Shown in pieces: positions 53,033 through 60,625 of a stretch of DNA of 64,000 nt (the stretch's first letter is position 1; the number at the start of each line of letters is the position of its first letter). Position numbers and translations under genes: made by a program. The notes below the pieces were generated by a model. It saw nothing but the letters and a program-made list of their open reading frames with translations. It did no database searches and was not told the DNA's origin. Source of the DNA: JAFDXJ01 sp039811225 (GTDB taxonomy: Bacteria; Bacteroidota; Bacteroidia; Chitinophagales; Chitinophagaceae); contig JBDHYG010000014.1 in assembly GCA_039811225.1 (NCBI GenBank), positions 1-64,000 on the forward strand. The letters are read 5' to 3'.

Positions 53033-54061
53033 ATGAAGAAAAATCTACTCATGATTTTTACAATCAGCCTATGCTGTATTGTAAAAAGTACAAACGGCCA
53101 GGATGTACACTTTTCGCAATTTTTCAATGCACCATTATTGCGCAATCCGTCATTGGCCGGAATTTTCGATGGAGATGTTCGTATTCAGGGTGTTTATCGC
53201 AGCCAGTGGGGCAGTGTAACCACGCCTTATCAAACAGGTTCCTTCGACGTGGAAGTAAAAAAACCTATTGGCCAGGGGAATGATTTCATCACCATGGGTA
53301 TGCAAATTTTGTATGACCGGGCCGGTGATATCAATTTCACTACCACCAATTTCCTGCCGGCAGTGAATTATCATAAATCATTAAACGGGGATAAGCGCAA
53401 ATTTTTATCCTTTGGTTTTATGGGTGGCCTGGTACAAAGAAAAATAGACCGTTCCAAAATGACAACCAATAACCAGTATGATGGCCATGGGTATAATCCT
53501 TCATTAGCAGATGGAGAAACATTTAACCAGGCGAATTACCGGTATTGGGATGGAAGTTTTGGCGTATCATATAATTCTTCCATTGGTCAAAGTGATGTGA
53601 GCAATTATTTTTTTGGTTTAGCCTATCATCATTTTAACCGGCCTGTTAATTCATTTTACCGGAACCCACCGATAGAACTCAATCCAAAATGGGTCGCATC
53701 CGGTGGCTTGAAATTGGCCATCAATGATTATTCATATGTAAGTTTCCAGGCCGATTATTCCATGCAGGGGAGTGCGCAAGAAATTATAGCAGGGGGGATG
53801 TATTCCCGCAAAATAGGGGATGATATGGATAATCCGCTTTATACTCTCCATCTCGGTGCGTATATGCGTTGGCAGGATGCAATTATTCCCGTTATAAAAC
53901 TCGATTACAATCCATTTTCTTTATCCTTTAGTTATGATGTAAATACATCACCGTTGAAAACAGCCAGCCAACTCAGGGGCGGATTTGAGTTGTCCATTGC
54001 ATTTATTGGCTTTAATAGTGGTTACTCTACAAAAGATGCGGTATTGTGCCCGAAATTTTAA
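53033..54061 (+). CDS. PorP/SprF family type IX secretion membrane protein
   Basis: A 342-residue outer-membrane protein. Signal peptide residues 1-22 (ends TNGQ). The mature N-terminus DVHFSQFFNAPLLRNPSLAG, then YRSQWGSVTTPYQTGSFDVE, is the hallmark of the family, followed by a beta-barrel (FLSFGFMGGLVQRKID; YFFGLAYHHFNRPVNSF; GGFELSIAFIGFNSGY). Family members sit next to genes for type B-tailed giant proteins and are needed for their secretion or surface attachment, as here. A hairpin separates the two genes. Confidence 0.95.
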   Translation: MKKNLLMIFTISLCCIVKSTNGQDVHFSQFFNAPLLRNPSLAGIFDGDVRIQGVYRSQWGSVTTPYQTGSFDVEVKKPIGQGNDFITMGMQILYDRAGDINFTTTNFLPAVNYHKSLNGDKRKFLSFGFMGGLVQRKIDRSKMTTNNQYDGHGYNPSLADGETFNQANYRYWDGSFGVSYNSSIGQSDVSNYFFGLAYHHFNRPVNSFYRNPPIELNPKWVASGGLKLAINDYSYVSFQADYSMQGSAQEIIAGGMYSRKIGDDMDNPLYTLHLGAYMRWQDAIIPVIKLDYNPFSLSFSYDVNTSPLKTASQLRGGFELSIAFIGFNSGYSTKDAVLCPKF

Positions 54062-54124
54062 ATGAAGGCTTATTGTAAACGAGTTATTTTTTTTTATATA
54101 AATTGCAGCCCAAAAATTAAAAGC

Positions 54125-54592
54125 ATGCATATTAAAGTTGGCGACCAGGCTCCGGATTTCACCTTAGTGGATACAGAAAAAAATAAAGTGACCTTATCTG
54201 CACAAAGAGGTAATAAAGTATTGTTGTTATTTTTCCCGATGGCATTTACCGGCGTTTGTACAAAAGAAATGTGTGGCGTACGGGATGACATTAATAAATA
54301 TAATGCGGCCAATGCAAAAGTATTTGGTATATCTGTTGACTCGCCGTTTACATTGTCAAAATTCAAAGAAGACCAGCAAATTAATTTTCCTTTGTTGAGT
54401 GATTTCAATAAAGAAGTATCGGAAAGCTACGGCTGCATCTATGATGCCTTTATCGGTTGGATGCGGGGCGTGGCCAAAAGATCAGCTTTTGTGATTAATG
54501 AAGAGGGAAAAGTCCTGTATGCAGAAGTATTGGAAGAAGCCAAAGATTTACCGGATTTTGCTGCTATTCAAAAGGTGTTGAACCCGGCATAG
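54125..54592 (+). CDS. Peroxiredoxin (AhpE-like)
   Basis: A 155-residue thiol peroxidase. The peroxidatic cysteine lies in FFPMAFTGVCTKEMCGVRDD (TxxC, with a second cysteine four residues on), and GDQAPDFTLVDTEKNKV is the usual N-terminus; a further cysteine occurs in ESYGCIYDAF. The TGVCTKEMC arrangement resembles AhpE-type peroxiredoxins. The frame is open from 54062, directly after the PorP/SprF stop codon, but that adds 21 residues unlike the family; ATG 54125 is chosen. It is probably cytoplasmic and may be cotranscribed with PorP/SprF. Confidence 0.9.
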   Translation: MHIKVGDQAPDFTLVDTEKNKVTLSAQRGNKVLLLFFPMAFTGVCTKEMCGVRDDINKYNAANAKVFGISVDSPFTLSKFKEDQQINFPLLSDFNKEVSESYGCIYDAFIGWMRGVAKRSAFVINEEGKVLYAEVLEEAKDLPDFAAIQKVLNPA

Positions 54593-54613
54593 CAATTTTA
54601 AGAAAGATTTAGA

Positions 54614-54645
54614 TTTGGTTATATAATATATATTTTCTATTTTTA
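54614..54645 (+). promoter_or_regulatory. Promoter (TTTG-N20-TATTTTTA) for the sorting-domain gene
   Basis: TTTG at 54614-54617 and TATTTTTA at 54638-54645 with a 20-base spacer, the same layout as the promoters at 12177-12208 and 24961-24992. It ends 17 bases before ATG 54663. Confidence 0.5.
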
Positions 54646-54662
54646 CGAACGTATAGTGGCCG

Positions 54663-55037
54663 ATGAAACAAATTTTACTTAGTAAAAACGGGGCTGTAAA
54701 AAGAATCCTGCTGGCAACCATCTTTGTGGCGAGTGGCTGGATTTTTTGTAGTGCGGGTAATGCCAGCTTACCGGCTGATACCCTTGTCAAAGTAGTTAAG
54801 TTTTATCCTAACCCTGCTACTTCTTATATCAATTTTGAATTCCCGACCAATATCGACAGGTCGTATTCTATTTCGATCTATAGTTTTTCCGGAAAGAAAA
54901 TGAAAGAAATGCCGGTAAGTTCTGCAAAGATGACGGTCATCTTATCCGATGATTTTTACCGCGGTATTTATATTTTCCAGTTGCATGACAAAGCCGGCAA
55001 ATTAATAGAAGCCGGCAAATTCCAGGTAGCCCGGTAA
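54663..55037 (+). CDS. Small protein consisting almost only of a type A T9SS sorting domain
   Basis: A 124-residue exported protein. An N-terminal basic region and hydrophobic helix (ILLATIFVASGWIFCSAG) form a signal peptide of about 33 residues. The remaining about 90 residues match the type A C-terminal sorting domain (Por_Secre_tail): VKFYPNPATSYINFEF, SISIYSFSGKKMKEM, and SDDFYRGIYIFQLHDKAGKL with GKFQV at the end. Only some eight residues separate the signal peptide from the sorting domain, so there is no cargo. It could be a remnant of a longer protein, a surface peptide, or a factor that competes for or tunes the secretion machinery. It has its own promoter. Confidence 0.85.
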   Translation: MKQILLSKNGAVKRILLATIFVASGWIFCSAGNASLPADTLVKVVKFYPNPATSYINFEFPTNIDRSYSISIYSFSGKKMKEMPVSSAKMTVILSDDFYRGIYIFQLHDKAGKLIEAGKFQVAR

Positions 55038-55117
55038 TTTTTCAATGAATTTTTTTGAACATCACCTGTAACCATTTTTGGATGCGTTATAGATATTAAT
55101 AGGCTAAATGCAGCTTG

Positions 55118-56995
55118 TCAATTCACAATCAATACAGGAATGGAAAGCCTGTGACGTACCTGGTTTAAAGTTTCTCCATACAAAAAATCTTTTATGCCTT
55201 TATGCCGGTGGGCGCCCATCACCAGGAGGTTGATCTTTTCTTCTTTCACAATACGGACAATTTCTTTTACCCTGTTTTTATATCCTAGTTTTACGGAAAC
55301 CGTATATCCCAAATCGCGTAATTGAGTGGCATACTTTTCCAGTCGTTCCATATCGGTACGCGTTTCAAAATCATCTGCTTCGGCCCCGAAAAACCGGGCT
55401 GTTGCTGTTTCCACGATATGCACTAAGAGATAATGCGCATTTTTCTTCCCCTGGGATAAAGCATAGGCAATCAGCTTTTCATCATTATTGCCAAAGTCCA
55501 GGGAAACGGCAATATGGGTTAATGCCGGCGCTTCTAATTGGCGTAAAGGCTGGAAAGCGCCATGCATATTATCTAATTCTTGTAACCTTCTTTTTTTCAT
55601 AATCGGAATGATGATCATCATGAAAAATAGCCAGGCAAATGCGAGAGCTGCTACTAAAAGTAAAATTTTTAAGCCAATATTTCCAGTTTCATTGAATACC
55701 GGCATACAGGCTTCGGTAACCATTTTGACATTTAAAAATACCAGTACCAACGCCACCAGCCATGAAAGAATTTTTACCCAAAGTGGTATTACAAAAACAC
55801 CCATGGTTTTTTTATCACTGACAAAAAAGATTAACGGAATGATGGCAAATCCTAATTGCGCACTCAGGATCACCTGGCTTAAAATAAGTAAGGCATCCAG
55901 TTCCTGGTCGCCATAAATGAGAATGACCAGAACACTGGGGATAATGGCAAGTAACCGGGTCAGCAAACGTCGCATCCAGGGATTGATGCGCAGGTTTAAA
56001 TATCCTTCCATTACTATTTGCCCGGCCAGGGTACCGGTAACGGTAGAGCTTTGCCCGGCTGCTATGAGCGCAATGGCGAAGAGGACAGGCGCTAATTTGC
56101 TACCCAACAACGGCGCTAATAATTCATGGGCATCTTCTATTTTCGCCACCTGTGTATGACCGCTGGAGAAGAAAACAGCAGCTGCGAGGATCAGGATGGC
56201 TGCATTGACAAAAAAGGCTGCATTCAGTGCAATGGCGCTATCAAAAAAATTAAACCGCAATGCCCGTTTAATACTTTTTTCAGTGGGTAAAATTTTCCTC
56301 GTTTGTACAAGTGAAGAATGCAGGTACAAATTATGGGGCATTACCGTAGCGCCAATGATACCAACGGCAATATATAATGCATCCCCGTTCAATGAAGTGG
56401 GAATAAAGCCTTTCACGATTTCCCCCGGGTCAGGTTTTGCCAGGAAAATTTCAATAAGAAAAGAAATACCAATCACCAGGATCAATGCTATGATAAATGC
56501 TTCGAGGCGGCGTATTCCTAATCGTTGAAACCAGAGCAACAAAAAAGTGTCCAGTACCGTAATGCAAACACCCCATAGAATAGGCATACCGGTGAGCAGG
56601 TGAATACCAATGGCCATACCCAAAACTTCTGCCAGGTCGCAAGCTGCAATGGCAAATTCAGCTAAAATATATAAGCAGAAATTTACTACCCTTGGATACA
56701 TATCCCTGTTGGCCTGCGCCAGGTCACGCCGCCTTACAATACCCAGGCGGGAGCTCAGGCTTTGTAATAGCAATGCCATGAGGTTACTCATTAATAAAAC
56801 CCAAATCAGGCTATACCCAAATTGTGCACCGCCTTGCAAATCAGTTGCCCAGTTCCCGGGATCCATATACCCAACACTAACCAGGTAGGCCGGGCCAAAA
56901 TAGGGTAACCATTTACGAAAGCCTTTTTTATTATTGACTACTTCTACTGATTCATGTACTTCACTTAAGGAAAGATGATTGTGTCGCTGCTGCAT
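55118..56995 (-). CDS. mntH: Nramp divalent metal transporter fused to a universal-stress (UspA) domain
   Basis: A 625-residue fusion. Residues about 25-460 are an Nramp proton-coupled Mn/Fe transporter with the metal-binding motifs D45-P-G-N48 (SVGYMDPGNWATD) and M219-P-H-N (ATVMPHNLYLHSS) and about 11 membrane helices. Residues about 476-625 form a UspA-like nucleotide-binding fold (LTHIAVSLDFGNNDEK; INLLVMGAHRHKGIKDFLYG; RLSIPVLIVN); the glycine-rich loop is imperfect, with R in place of the usual second glycine. Plain MntH has about 410-440 residues. The gene starts three bases after the mntR-like gene, so both share one promoter and metal-dependent control is expected. The Usp domain probably senses ATP or stress; that role is inferred. 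Confidence 0.94.
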   Translation of the reverse strand: MQQRHNHLSLSEVHESVEVVNNKKGFRKWLPYFGPAYLVSVGYMDPGNWATDLQGGAQFGYSLIWVLLMSNLMALLLQSLSSRLGIVRRRDLAQANRDMYPRVVNFCLYILAEFAIAACDLAEVLGMAIGIHLLTGMPILWGVCITVLDTFLLLWFQRLGIRRLEAFIIALILVIGISFLIEIFLAKPDPGEIVKGFIPTSLNGDALYIAVGIIGATVMPHNLYLHSSLVQTRKILPTEKSIKRALRFNFFDSAIALNAAFFVNAAILILAAAVFFSSGHTQVAKIEDAHELLAPLLGSKLAPVLFAIALIAAGQSSTVTGTLAGQIVMEGYLNLRINPWMRRLLTRLLAIIPSVLVILIYGDQELDALLILSQVILSAQLGFAIIPLIFFVSDKKTMGVFVIPLWVKILSWLVALVLVFLNVKMVTEACMPVFNETGNIGLKILLLVAALAFAWLFFMMIIIPIMKKRRLQELDNMHGAFQPLRQLEAPALTHIAVSLDFGNNDEKLIAYALSQGKKNAHYLLVHIVETATARFFGAEADDFETRTDMERLEKYATQLRDLGYTVSVKLGYKNRVKEIVRIVKEEKINLLVMGAHRHKGIKDFLYGETLNQVRHRLSIPVLIVN

Positions 56996-56998
56996 ATT

Positions 56999-57664
56999 CT
57001 AATCAATTTTTACAAATATGGATTTTACCGAATGATCGCTCAACTGAATGATTTTTTTATGATTCACTTTCACTTCCATGGTACCATCAAAATCAAATTT
57101 TTTCTTCACTTCTATGGTTGTACCTATCCCGATTCCTACATGTTGTAATAGTTCCAACAATTGTAGATCGCGGCTGGCAACGGCCACTACATGCACCGGG
57201 GTATCGGGTCCTACATCTGCCAGCATGATTTGTGGCCGCTCTTTCAGGTTGCCGTGTTGATCGGGAATGGGGTCGCCATGGGGATCAAAACGGGGAAACG
57301 ACAGGAAAGCATCTAACTTATCAATTAGTTTATCTGAACTCACATGTTCCAGTTCCTCTGCCAGGTCATGTACTTCGTCCCAGCTGAAATGCAGGGTTTC
57401 TGCCAGGAAATATTCCCATAACCGGTGGCGGCGAATGATATGCAGGGCAATATTTTTTCCTTTCTGTGTCAGCCGGAATTTTTTATAGGGGGTATAGGTA
57501 ACCAGTTTTTTTTCTTTAAGCTTTTTCAGCATATCCGTTACCGAGGCAGGCCGGGTGTGCAACGCAGCAGATAAATTTCCCGTGGAAACACCATCTTCCG
57601 CTTGTTGCAGGTGAAAAATAGTTTTTAAATAATTCTCTTCAGCCGGGGAATATTTACATTGCAT
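56999..57664 (-). CDS. mntR: DtxR/MntR family metal-dependent repressor
   Basis: A 221-residue regulator. The N-terminal winged helix (SPAEENYLKTIFHLQQAEDG; LHTRPASVTDMLKKLKEKK) is followed by the dimerisation and metal-binding domain (HRLWEYFLAETLHFSWDEVH; LAEELEHVSSDKLIDKLDAF, carrying E and H ligands) and a C-terminal FeoA/SH3-like domain (LLELLQHVGIGIGTTIEV; IIQLSDHSVKSIFV). The presence of the third domain makes it of the DtxR/IdeR size, not the short MntR type. As the first gene of an operon with the Nramp transporter it should repress metal uptake when manganese or iron is plentiful. A palindrome overlapping its -7 box is a likely autoregulatory operator. Confidence 0.93.
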   Translation of the reverse strand: MQCKYSPAEENYLKTIFHLQQAEDGVSTGNLSAALHTRPASVTDMLKKLKEKKLVTYTPYKKFRLTQKGKNIALHIIRRHRLWEYFLAETLHFSWDEVHDLAEELEHVSSDKLIDKLDAFLSFPRFDPHGDPIPDQHGNLKERPQIMLADVGPDTPVHVVAVASRDLQLLELLQHVGIGIGTTIEVKKKFDFDGTMEVKVNHKKIIQLSDHSVKSIFVKID

Positions 57665-57674
57665 GAAAAATAAA

Positions 57675-57690
57675 TTTAGACAAACCTAAA
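57675..57690 (-). promoter_or_regulatory. Putative MntR operator overlapping the -7 box TAGGTTTG
   Basis: On the minus strand TTTAGGTTTGTCTAAA is an imperfect palindrome with half-sites TTTAG and CTAAA six bases apart, resembling DtxR/MntR-type boxes. The -7 element TAGGTTTG (57681-57688) lies inside it, with TTTC 20 bases farther upstream, so bound repressor would block polymerase. It ends ten bases before the mntR ATG, so the leader is very short. Confidence 0.55.
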
Positions 57691-57828
57691 AATATTTTAT
57701 GAAAAAATGAAAAAAATTTGTTTCGATCATGAGGCAGGTTTAACATTTTTGCGGAGACAGGGGATAAGTGGGAAAAATATTTATACTATATCTTTACAAC
57801 TCTTAAGATCCAGATTAAACCATTTTAC

Positions 57829-59679
57829 ATGAAATATATGACCCTTCTGCTGCTCCTTTTTATGGGGCAGCTGGTACAGGCCCAACCCGACCGTTGGCAA
57901 CAGCGTATTGCCTATCAAATCAATGTGGATATGAATGTGGCCACGAACCAGTTTACCGGAACAGAAAAAATTGATTACTGGAATAATTCCCCGGACACAT
58001 TGCACCGGATCTTTTTTCATTTGTATTGGAATGCCTTCCAGCCCAACAGTATGATGGATATCCGTAGCCGGGAATTAGGAAAAATAACTTATGGTAATTC
58101 TCCCGGTGGAAACCCTATCCGTGACTGGGATAGCCGGGTACGGGATCGTATCCAGCATTTACAACCGGATGAAATAGGATATCAAAAAGTTTCATCTATG
58201 AAAGTAAATGGAAAAGACGTACAGTTGATAGAGCATGAAACCATCTTGGAAGTGCAATTAACCAATCCCATTTTGCCCCATTCAAAATCAACTATCGAGC
58301 TTGCTTTCAAGGCGCAGGTACCTGTCCAGATCAGGCGTAGTGGCCGCGATAATGAAGAAGGTATCCGGTATAGCATGAGCCAATGGTATCCTAAAATGGT
58401 AGAGTATGATTACCAGGGCTGGAATGCCAATCCTTATATCGCCCGCGAATTTTATGGTGTATGGGGAGATTATAAAGTCAATATAAAAATTGATAAAACA
58501 TATATGCTGGCCGCATCCGGAACATTGCAAAACCCCAATGAAATTGGATTTGGTTACCAGCAAAACGGCAATGCGCCGGTTCCGGTAACTGGCGCGACAC
58601 GCACCTGGAAATTTGTTGCGGAGAATGTACATGATTTTGTATGGGCAGCTGATCCTACCTATACCATGATAAAAGAACAGATTCCGGGTGGGCCGTTGTT
58701 ATATATCGTGTATAAAAAAGTGGATTCACTGGAACAGGATTGGCAAAAATTGGCCAGGACAATGGTGCAGGTCTATCCTTATATGGCAAAAACTTTTGGC
58801 GCCTATCCTTATAAAAATTATTCTTTCATACAGGGAGGAGATGGCGGTATGGAATATCCTATGGCCACGTTGATCAAGAGTGCCAGTATCGGAACGGCCA
58901 TCCATGAATGGATGCATAGCTGGTACCAGGGCATGATGGGGTCCAATGAAAGTTTATATGCCTGGATGGATGAAGGCTTTACATCGTATGCAGAATCCCG
59001 GGTTTCGGCATGGTTGTATAAAGATAGCAGCTTCCCATACCGGGGTGCTTACCGGGGCTATTTCGCGTTGGTTAAAAGTGGATTAGAAGAACCTATGAGC
59101 ACACATGCAGATCATTACAATACCAACTATGCATATTCCATTGATGCTTATTCCAAAGGAGAAATTTTCCTGGCACAATTGGGTTATATAGTGGGTGATG
59201 CTACCCTGGATAAAATCCTGCTCGAATATTACCGGGAATGGCGGTTTAAGCATCCCAACCCCAATGATTTTATCCGCGTAGCTGAAAAAGTTAGTAATAT
59301 AGAATTACAGTGGTACAAAGAATATTGGATCTATACCACCAAAACAATTGACTATGGGATCGGGGATGTTAATGAAGTGAATGGAAAAGCGAATATTACC
59401 CTAAAGCGAATTGGTAAGATGCCGATGCCGGTTGATTTATTGGTTACTTACAAAGATGGATCCCGGGAGCTGTATTATATTCCCATGAATCTGATGTATG
59501 GCGATAAGCCGGCTGAGAATAATATTCCGCGGACAATAGAAAAAGAATGGCAATGGGTTGCTCCTGAATACCAACTTGAAATCAATCACCCGGTGAGTGC
59601 CATTAAGGAAATAGAGATAGATCCCAGCCAGCGGATGGCTGATGTGAACAGGGTAAATAATAAAATTACGGTACCATAA
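57829..59679 (+). CDS. M1 family metallopeptidase (aminopeptidase-like)
   Basis: A 616-residue exported zinc peptidase. Signal peptide residues 1-18 (ends VQAQ). The zinc site is H359-E360-x-x-H363 (IHEWMHSWYQ), with the third ligand E382 in AWMDEGFTSYAES. The substrate motif normally written GxMEN appears as GGDGGMEYPMATL, with Y in place of N. The N-terminal beta-sandwich (RIAYQINVDMNVATNQFTG) is of M1 type. It lacks the large helical C-terminal domain of PepN, as in other compact Bacteroidota M1 enzymes. It probably trims peptides in the periplasm. Divergent from mntR across a 164-base spacer in which TATCTTTA (57789-57796) is a near-consensus -7 element. Confidence 0.93.
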   Translation: MKYMTLLLLLFMGQLVQAQPDRWQQRIAYQINVDMNVATNQFTGTEKIDYWNNSPDTLHRIFFHLYWNAFQPNSMMDIRSRELGKITYGNSPGGNPIRDWDSRVRDRIQHLQPDEIGYQKVSSMKVNGKDVQLIEHETILEVQLTNPILPHSKSTIELAFKAQVPVQIRRSGRDNEEGIRYSMSQWYPKMVEYDYQGWNANPYIAREFYGVWGDYKVNIKIDKTYMLAASGTLQNPNEIGFGYQQNGNAPVPVTGATRTWKFVAENVHDFVWAADPTYTMIKEQIPGGPLLYIVYKKVDSLEQDWQKLARTMVQVYPYMAKTFGAYPYKNYSFIQGGDGGMEYPMATLIKSASIGTAIHEWMHSWYQGMMGSNESLYAWMDEGFTSYAESRVSAWLYKDSSFPYRGAYRGYFALVKSGLEEPMSTHADHYNTNYAYSIDAYSKGEIFLAQLGYIVGDATLDKILLEYYREWRFKHPNPNDFIRVAEKVSNIELQWYKEYWIYTTKTIDYGIGDVNEVNGKANITLKRIGKMPMPVDLLVTYKDGSRELYYIPMNLMYGDKPAENNIPRTIEKEWQWVAPEYQLEINHPVSAIKEIEIDPSQRMADVNRVNNKITVP

Positions 59680-59751
59680 AATTTCATATTTGAATTGATA
59701 CAGTCTTTGTCGTTTTTTTAAGAAGCATTCACGTGGCCGTATAGATGTTCG

Positions 59752-59776
59752 ATCAATAAGTCACCAATTGATTTTT
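59752..59776 (+). terminator. Hairpin terminator after the M1 peptidase gene
   Basis: ATCAAT (59752-59757) pairs with ATTGAT (59767-59772) over a nine-base loop and is followed by T residues to 59776. It touches the end of the convergent PaaI gene. Confidence 0.45.
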
Positions 59777-60218
59777 AAGGCACTTGTTTTCTTTTGATGA
59801 TTGCTACCGTTAAGCGGCTCACGCAAATCAGTGTATTATTATCATCCGTTATTTTAATATCCCATACATGCGTGGAACCGCCCAAATGCAGCGGTGTAGC
59901 CGTTCCGGTTACATAACCCGACCGGGCTGAGCGGATATGATTGGCATTAATTTCCAGGCCCACACAAAAATACCGGTTATGATCGATCACCAGGGCAGAA
60001 GCTATACTGCCAACTGTTTCGGCAAGAGCACAGGAAGCGCCCCCATGTAAAAGGCCATAAGGTTGTTTGGTACGATCGTCCACCGGCATTTTTACTTTGA
60101 GAAAATCGGGTCCTATTTCTACCCATTCCATACCAAGGTACTGCGACATGGTATCTCTTTGTATGGGGGGAAGCCGGTTTACATCAAGTGATTTATCAAA
60201 CCAGATACTATTTTTCAT
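59775..60218 (-). CDS. PaaI family hotdog thioesterase
   Basis: A 147-residue hotdog-fold thioesterase of the PaaI/YbgC-like group that hydrolyses acyl- or aryl-CoA thioesters. The segment QPYGLLHGGASCALAETVGS contains the HGG motif and the catalytic acidic residue of the family; VGLEINANHIRSARSGYVTG follows as expected. Length is typical. No phenylacetate or menaquinone gene is adjacent, so the natural substrate is open; in menaquinone-using bacteria similar proteins hydrolyse DHNA-CoA. An exact -7 box ends four bases before the ATG. Confidence 0.9.
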   Translation of the reverse strand: MKNSIWFDKSLDVNRLPPIQRDTMSQYLGMEWVEIGPDFLKVKMPVDDRTKQPYGLLHGGASCALAETVGSIASALVIDHNRYFCVGLEINANHIRSARSGYVTGTATPLHLGGSTHVWDIKITDDNNTLICVSRLTVAIIKRKQVP

Positions 60219-60222
60219 TGAC

Positions 60223-60230
60223 CAAAGATA
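60223..60230 (-). promoter_or_regulatory. Candidate -7 box (TATCTTTG) four bases before the thioesterase start codon
   Basis: Exact TAnnTTTG match on the minus strand; the four-base gap to ATG 60218 predicts a leaderless message. Confidence 0.45.
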
Positions 60231-60520
60231 ACTCTTGTGGTGTAAGGAAAATTTTCAATTCAAAATGCCTATTCGAATAATTCTTCAACAAGTGTAAATT
60301 TTCATGCAGATTTAGTGCTTGCATCCAGCAATAGAACTCACAGTTGATTAAAGGAAATAATATCTTTTTTATGAACGGTAATATATTCTTACCTGTATAA
60401 AAATTTGTTTATTCTTTATTCCTAACTTGCACCATTATCAATCTTATTCACAAAAAGATTCTAAAGACAATTTTTGAAAAAGAAATTATTTTATGTTTCA
60501 TTAAGTAGTGAAGCTGTGAT
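60231..60520. other. Intergenic region between the thioesterase and the efflux operon
   Basis: With its flanks this is the only gap longer than 300 bases (60219-60625). It is AT-rich and contains no convincing open frame, tRNA-like fold or strong hairpin. A loose inverted TGCA...TGCA pair near 60306-60324 is too weak to call. A TetR- or AraC-type regulator gene, frequent beside RND operons, is not present here. Confidence 0.6.
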
Positions 60521-60528
60521 TAATTTTG
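60521..60528 (+). promoter_or_regulatory. Candidate -7 box (TAATTTTG) for the efflux operon
   Basis: Exact TAnnTTTG match with TTTC (60496-60499) 21 bases upstream. It lies about 97 bases before ATG 60626 and overlaps the start region of the longer frame beginning at TTG 60530, making that start unlikely. Confidence 0.4.
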
Positions 60529-60625
60529 ATTGATTAGCCCGGAAGGAGAAGCAGATACTCATTTATCAGGTATTACAAAGTTGAGAATAAAGGAGCAGGG
60601 CTATTTTAGTTTAAATGGAAATACA

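Noticed and set aside
54062..54124. Longer peroxiredoxin start directly after the PorP/SprF stop codon
   Set aside because: The added 21 residues are unlike the family; MHIKVGDQAPDF is the normal N-terminus. A signal-peptide reading of the extension was considered but it lacks a cleavage site.
60530..60625. TTG start 32 codons before the TolC-like gene
   Set aside because: It would put charged residues before the signal peptide and lies at the edge of the predicted -7 box.
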